DNA from: an uncultured Lachnospiraceae bacterium | Lineage (GTDB): Bacteria; Bacillota; Clostridia; Lachnospirales; Lachnospiraceae | DNA length: 8,197 bases | Assembly: GCA_902795625.1 (NCBI GenBank) | Contig: CADBLW010000272.1 | Coordinates: 1 to 8,197 of the forward strand | Reading direction: 5' to 3' | Part shown: one piece after another, positions 6,359 through 8,197 of the stretch | Layout: the number at the start of each line of letters is the position of its first letter | Numbering within the stretch: position 1 is the first letter of the stretch | Made by a program: the position numbers and the translations under genes | Notes under the pieces: generated by a model | What the model was told of the DNA's origin: nothing | Seen by the model: only the letters and a program-made list of their open reading frames with translations | Databases searched by the model: none

Positions 6359-6961
6359 TTACTTGGAGTACAACTCGACGATAAGCACCTCGTTAACAGG
6401 AACATCGATCTGATCTCTCGAAGGATACTCCTTCACGGTACCGGTAAGATTCTCCGCATCAGCCTCAAGCCATGCAGGAACCAGTCTGCCGTTGTTAGCC
6501 TCAAGGATATCCTTGAATCTCTGACCGGCCTTGTTCTTAGCTCTCTCGCTCACGCTGATGACATCACCGGGCTTAACCGTGTAAGACGGGATGTTTACGC
6601 ACTTGCCGTTGACAAGGATGTGCTTGTGATCGACGATCTGTCTTGCCTCAACACGGGTGCGTGCGAACCCAAGACGGAAAACGATATTGTCAAGTCTGGT
6701 CTCGAGGAGAATCATAAGGTTCTCACCCGTTGTACCGATCTTCATCTTCTTAGCCTTCTCGAAATTGTTGCGGAAAGGCTTCTCCAGAACGCCGTAGATG
6801 AACTTAGCCTTCTGCTTCTCGCGAAGCTGCATGCCGTACTCACTTACCTTCTTTCCGGCTCTGAGGCTGTGGCGGTTGGATTTCTTATCAATGCCCAAAA
6901 CTGCGGGCTCGATGCCAAGCGAACGGCATCTCTTTAAAACAGGACCCATTTCTCTAGCCAT
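6359..6961 (-). CDS. rpsD: 30S ribosomal protein S4 (uS4)
   Basis: Primary 16S rRNA-binding protein that starts small-subunit assembly and contributes to decoding fidelity. In several bacteria it also represses its own mRNA. The 200-residue product begins MAREMGPVLKRCRSLGIEP and has the S4 RNA-binding domain at about 88-150 (ETRLDNIVFRLGFARTRVEARQIV, then HILVNGKCVNIPSY and KPGDVISV), ending in the conserved VPVNEVLIVELYSK. The N-terminus has only one cysteine (Cys12), so it is the zinc-free form. The ATG at 6959-6961 is served by a GAGGAGG stretch at 6972-6978, just before the rpsK stop, which lies 18 bases upstream. Its position inside the alpha operon differs from B. subtilis. It makes the upstream leader at 7797-8043 a plausible S4 target. 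Confidence 0.98.
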   Translation of the reverse strand: MAREMGPVLKRCRSLGIEPAVLGIDKKSNRHSLRAGKKVSEYGMQLREKQKAKFIYGVLEKPFRNNFEKAKKMKIGTTGENLMILLETRLDNIVFRLGFARTRVEARQIVDHKHILVNGKCVNIPSYTVKPGDVISVSERAKNKAGQRFKDILEANNGRLVPAWLEADAENLTGTVKEYPSRDQIDVPVNEVLIVELYSK

Positions 6962-6979
6962 ACGATTTCATCCTCCTCA

Positions 6980-7381
6980 TCAAACTCTACGACGCTTCGG
7001 CGGTCTGCATCCGTTGTGCGGAACCGGCGTTACGTCCTTGATGCTTGTTACATTGATGCCGCATGCCTGAAGGGCACGGATCGCAGCCTCACGGCCGGTG
7101 CCGGGTCCCTTGACCATAACATCAACCGACTTCAGTCCATGAACAACAGCTGCCTTAGCTGCGGTCTCTGCTGCCATCTGTGCGGCATACGGAGTGGACT
7201 TTCTGGAGCCACGGAAACCGAGGCCGCCTGCGCTTGCCCAGGAAATGGTGTTACCCTCGGTATCGGTGAGAGTAACGATGGTATTATTGAAGGAAGACTG
7301 AATATGTGCCTGTCCACGGTCAATATTCTTCTTGACGCGCTTCTTCGCTCCCTTTTTCGCTGCTACTAATTTCTTAGCCAT
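6980..7381 (-). CDS. rpsK: 30S ribosomal protein S11 (uS11)
   Basis: Small-subunit platform protein near the mRNA exit and E site. The 133-residue product contains VKKNIDRGQAHIQSSFNNTIVT (16-37), SWASAGGLGFRGSRKSTPYAAQMAAE (48-71 region), VKGPGTGREAAIRALQ (90-105) and the invariant tail DVTPVPHNGCRPPKRRRV. That tail includes the Asn-Gly pair known in E. coli S11 to isomerise to isoaspartate. A GTG one codon upstream (7382-7384) would also be in frame, but the ATG at 7379-7381 is seven bases from the AAGGAGG at 7389-7395, while the GTG is only four, so the ATG is preferred. It sits between rpsM (46 bases upstream from this start) and rpsD (18 bases downstream), as expected for the alpha operon. 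Confidence 0.98.
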   Translation of the reverse strand: MAKKLVAAKKGAKKRVKKNIDRGQAHIQSSFNNTIVTLTDTEGNTISWASAGGLGFRGSRKSTPYAAQMAAETAAKAAVVHGLKSVDVMVKGPGTGREAAIRALQACGINVTSIKDVTPVPHNGCRPPKRRRV

Positions 7382-7388
7382 CACGAAA

Positions 7389-7395
7389 CCTCCTT
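7389..7395 (-). promoter_or_regulatory. Shine-Dalgarno site deciding the rpsK start
   Basis: AAGGAGG on the minus strand, seven bases from the ATG at 7379-7381 and four from the adjacent in-frame GTG. The spacing favours the ATG. Confidence 0.8.
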
Positions 7396-7427
7396 AAAGA
7401 TTTGGTTAAAATGATTGAAAAGGACAA

Positions 7428-7796
7428 TTACTTCTTCTTGTTCGCAACCGTACGCTTCGGTCCCTTGCGGGTTCTTGCGTTGGTCTTGGTCTTCTGACCG
7501 CGAACAGGGAGTCCCTTTCTGTGACGGATCCCGCGATAGCATCCGATTTCCTGCAACTTCTTGATGTTCAGGGCGGTATCTCTTCTGAGATCACCCTCTA
7601 CCGTGTAACCTTCATCGATCACGGCAGCAATTCTTCTTACTTCGTCGTCGGTCAGATCACGAACACGGGTGTCCGGATTGACTTCAGCCTTGGCAAGAAT
7701 GTTGTTCGAGCTCACTCTACCGATTCCGTAGATGTATGTGAGTCCGATCTCGACACGTTTCTCTCTCGGTAAGTCTACACCACTGATACGAGCCAT
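7428..7796 (-). CDS. rpsM: 30S ribosomal protein S13 (uS13)
   Basis: Head protein of the small subunit that contacts L5 of the large subunit and the P-site tRNA. The 122-residue product starts MARISGVDLPREKRVEIGLTYIYGIG-like (1-26), has the helix-two-turn-helix region LTDDEVRRIAAVID (48-61), EGDLRRDTALNIKKLQEIGCYRGIRHRKGLPVRGQ (67-101 region) and the basic tail KTKTNARTRKGPKRTV that reaches the tRNA. The ATG at 7794-7796 has GGAGG at 7807-7811, ten bases upstream. It is the first gene of the alpha operon (rpsM-rpsK-rpsD-rpoA-rplQ), separated from rpmJ by 333 bases. That is unusually far, since the two are commonly close together, and the space holds a structured leader and a candidate promoter. 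Confidence 0.98.
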   Translation of the reverse strand: MARISGVDLPREKRVEIGLTYIYGIGRVSSNNILAKAEVNPDTRVRDLTDDEVRRIAAVIDEGYTVEGDLRRDTALNIKKLQEIGCYRGIRHRKGLPVRGQKTKTNARTRKGPKRTVANKKK

Positions 7797-8043
7797 GTAC
7801 TTTGAACCTCCAAAATGATGAATTCTCGGGCACGATTGCCCACGGACCGCAGTCCGTTTCGCCGGCGATGAACCGGCTCAGCCGCTTTAAAGTGTGACAG
7901 CCCGATTACTTCGGAACCGGAAGCGGCATCCCGCCGCTAAAGCAGGGTCGTCTTTCCTTGCATGACGCTCCCCGCCCACACTATCACAATTTGTGTCGTT
8001 CCGCTTCGCGGAATGACGTGTCTCCCGCCCGGGTTAACGGCGA
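7797..8043 (-). ncRNA. Candidate structured leader RNA of the alpha operon
   Basis: About 245 bases between a candidate promoter and rpsM with no convincing gene but dense pairing. Perfect or near-perfect stems in 5' to 3' transcript order: 8017-7995 (TTCCGC/GCGGAA, extended by GTC/GAC over one mismatch, 3-base loop); long-range pair AGTGTG 7982-7977 with CACACT 7896-7891, closing a domain that holds CGTC/GACG (7967-7964 with 7952-7949, flanked by GGG/CCC), AGCGGC/GCCGCT (7938-7933, 7927-7922) and CCGA/TCGG (7914-7911, 7905-7902); then GCCGG/CCGGC (7877-7873, 7865-7861), ACGGAC/GTCCGT (7857-7852, 7847-7842) and GGGCA/TGCCC (7841-7837, 7832-7828). None ends in a U-tract. S4-binding leaders are known before rpsM in E. 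coli and before rpsD in B. subtilis. Because rpsD is in this operon, S4 autoregulation is the leading guess. I cannot name an RNA family. Confidence 0.6.
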
Positions 8044-8049
8044 TCGACG

Positions 8050-8078
8050 ATTGTAACACAAAAAGCAAGTGCTGTTTC
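8050..8078 (-). promoter_or_regulatory. Candidate extended -10 promoter of the alpha operon
   Basis: The minus strand has TGTTACAAT (8050-8058), an extended -10 with hexamer TACAAT (one mismatch to consensus). A weak -35, GAAACA (8073-8078, three of six matches), lies 17 bases upstream. The start would fall near 8043, immediately before the structured leader. Position and spacing fit an alpha-operon promoter, but read-through from the rpmJ operon is an alternative. Confidence 0.5.
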
Positions 8079-8125
8079 TATATGAGTAGCAACAATACTC
8101 ACATAAAACGAATCAAGTATTGTTG
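8079..8125 (-). repeat. Two overlapping inverted repeats after rpmJ
   Basis: In transcript order, CAACAATACT (8125-8116) pairs perfectly with AGTATTGTTG (8099-8090) around a 16-base loop. TATGTGAGTA (8105-8096) pairs with TACTCATATA (8088-8079) around a 7-base loop, with one G-U pair. The two share bases 8090-8105, so only one can form in an RNA at a time. The pair begins four bases after the rpmJ stop and ends right at the candidate -35 box. No U-tract follows either stem. Confidence 0.6.
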
Positions 8126-8129
8126 ATTA

Positions 8130-8197
8130 TCAGCCTTGTCTCTGTTTGTGCTTCGGGTTCTCACAAATGATCATGATGTTCCCTTTTCTTTTGATGA
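8130..8197 (-). CDS. rpmJ: 50S ribosomal protein L36 (bL36), 3' part only
   Basis: Smallest protein of the large subunit, a zinc-ribbon protein that binds 23S rRNA. Only the last 22 codons lie in the window; the start is beyond the right edge. The visible residues IKRKGNIMIICENPKHKQRQG match the C-terminal half of the usual 37-residue L36. They include one Cys (in ICEN) and the His (in PKHK), two of the four expected zinc ligands; the other two cysteines would be in the missing half. The stop is TGA at 8130-8132. In Firmicutes rpmJ follows infA at the end of the S10-spc gene cluster, so the genes just outside the window are probably infA, map and adk (inference). Confidence 0.93.
   Translation of the reverse strand, partial: IKRKGNIMIICENPKHKQRQG

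Noticed and set aside
5000..6937. A 645-codon open frame on the plus strand antisense to rplQ, rpoA and rpsD
   Set aside because: It is entirely antisense to three certain genes. Codon bias in highly expressed genes avoids TTA, CTA and TCA, which leaves the opposite strand free of stops. The translation resembles no family.
7906..7963. Two tiny frames in the rpsM leader (minus strand 7963-7937, 8 codons, and 7929-7906, 7 codons) as possible leader peptides
   Set aside because: Both are very short and their starts lie in or beside strong RNA stems. The GGGGAG above the first is itself paired in the predicted fold. There is no independent support for translation.
8090..8125. A standard intrinsic terminator for rpmJ
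   Set aside because: The 10-bp stem is AT-rich with a 16-base loop and no T-run follows. It was kept as an inverted repeat rather than called a terminator.

Overview
The window is a block of bacterial translation and transcription genes, all read from the minus strand. It suggests a Firmicute of the class Clostridia, most likely Lachnospiraceae-like. Three things point there. The gene order is the Bacillus/Clostridium order rpmJ, rpsM, rpsK, (rpsD), rpoA, rplQ, ecfA, ecfT, truA, rplM, rpsI. rpsD lies inside the alpha operon, whereas Bacillus subtilis keeps it elsewhere. Ribosomal protein L17 carries a long insertion that B. subtilis L17 lacks. The ribosomal genes look codon-optimised, while ecfA, ecfT and truA are more GC-rich. 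The family assignment is inference.

In the direction of transcription (high to low coordinates): the 3' end of rpmJ (8197-8130) closes an upstream operon, presumably S10-spc. A 333-base gap follows. It holds two overlapping inverted repeats, a candidate extended -10 promoter, and a stretch of about 245 bases that can fold into at least seven hairpins, one pair closing a multi-branched domain. This looks like a structured leader of the alpha operon. Then come rpsM, rpsK, rpsD, rpoA and rplQ, each with its own Shine-Dalgarno site, ending at a strong 12-bp terminator-like hairpin at 4705-4734.

Next is the energy-coupling module of an ECF vitamin/micronutrient importer. One 609-residue protein carries both ATPases (EcfA1-like then EcfA2-like, joined by a low-complexity linker), followed by the membrane coupler EcfT. 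truA (tRNA pseudouridine synthase) follows. A separate unit, rplM-rpsI, starts from a perfect consensus sigma-A promoter (TTGACA, 17 bases, TATAAT) and runs to the left end of the window; no terminator is visible after rpsI.

Most of the content is ordinary core genome. The points worth a second look are the rpmJ-rpsM structured leader, the fused EcfA1-EcfA2 ATPase, the insertion in L17, and the mixed terminator/promoter signals between rplQ and ecfA. I see no mobile element, CRISPR array, tRNA or rRNA, and no evidence of an entirely new system beyond the uncharacterised leader RNA.
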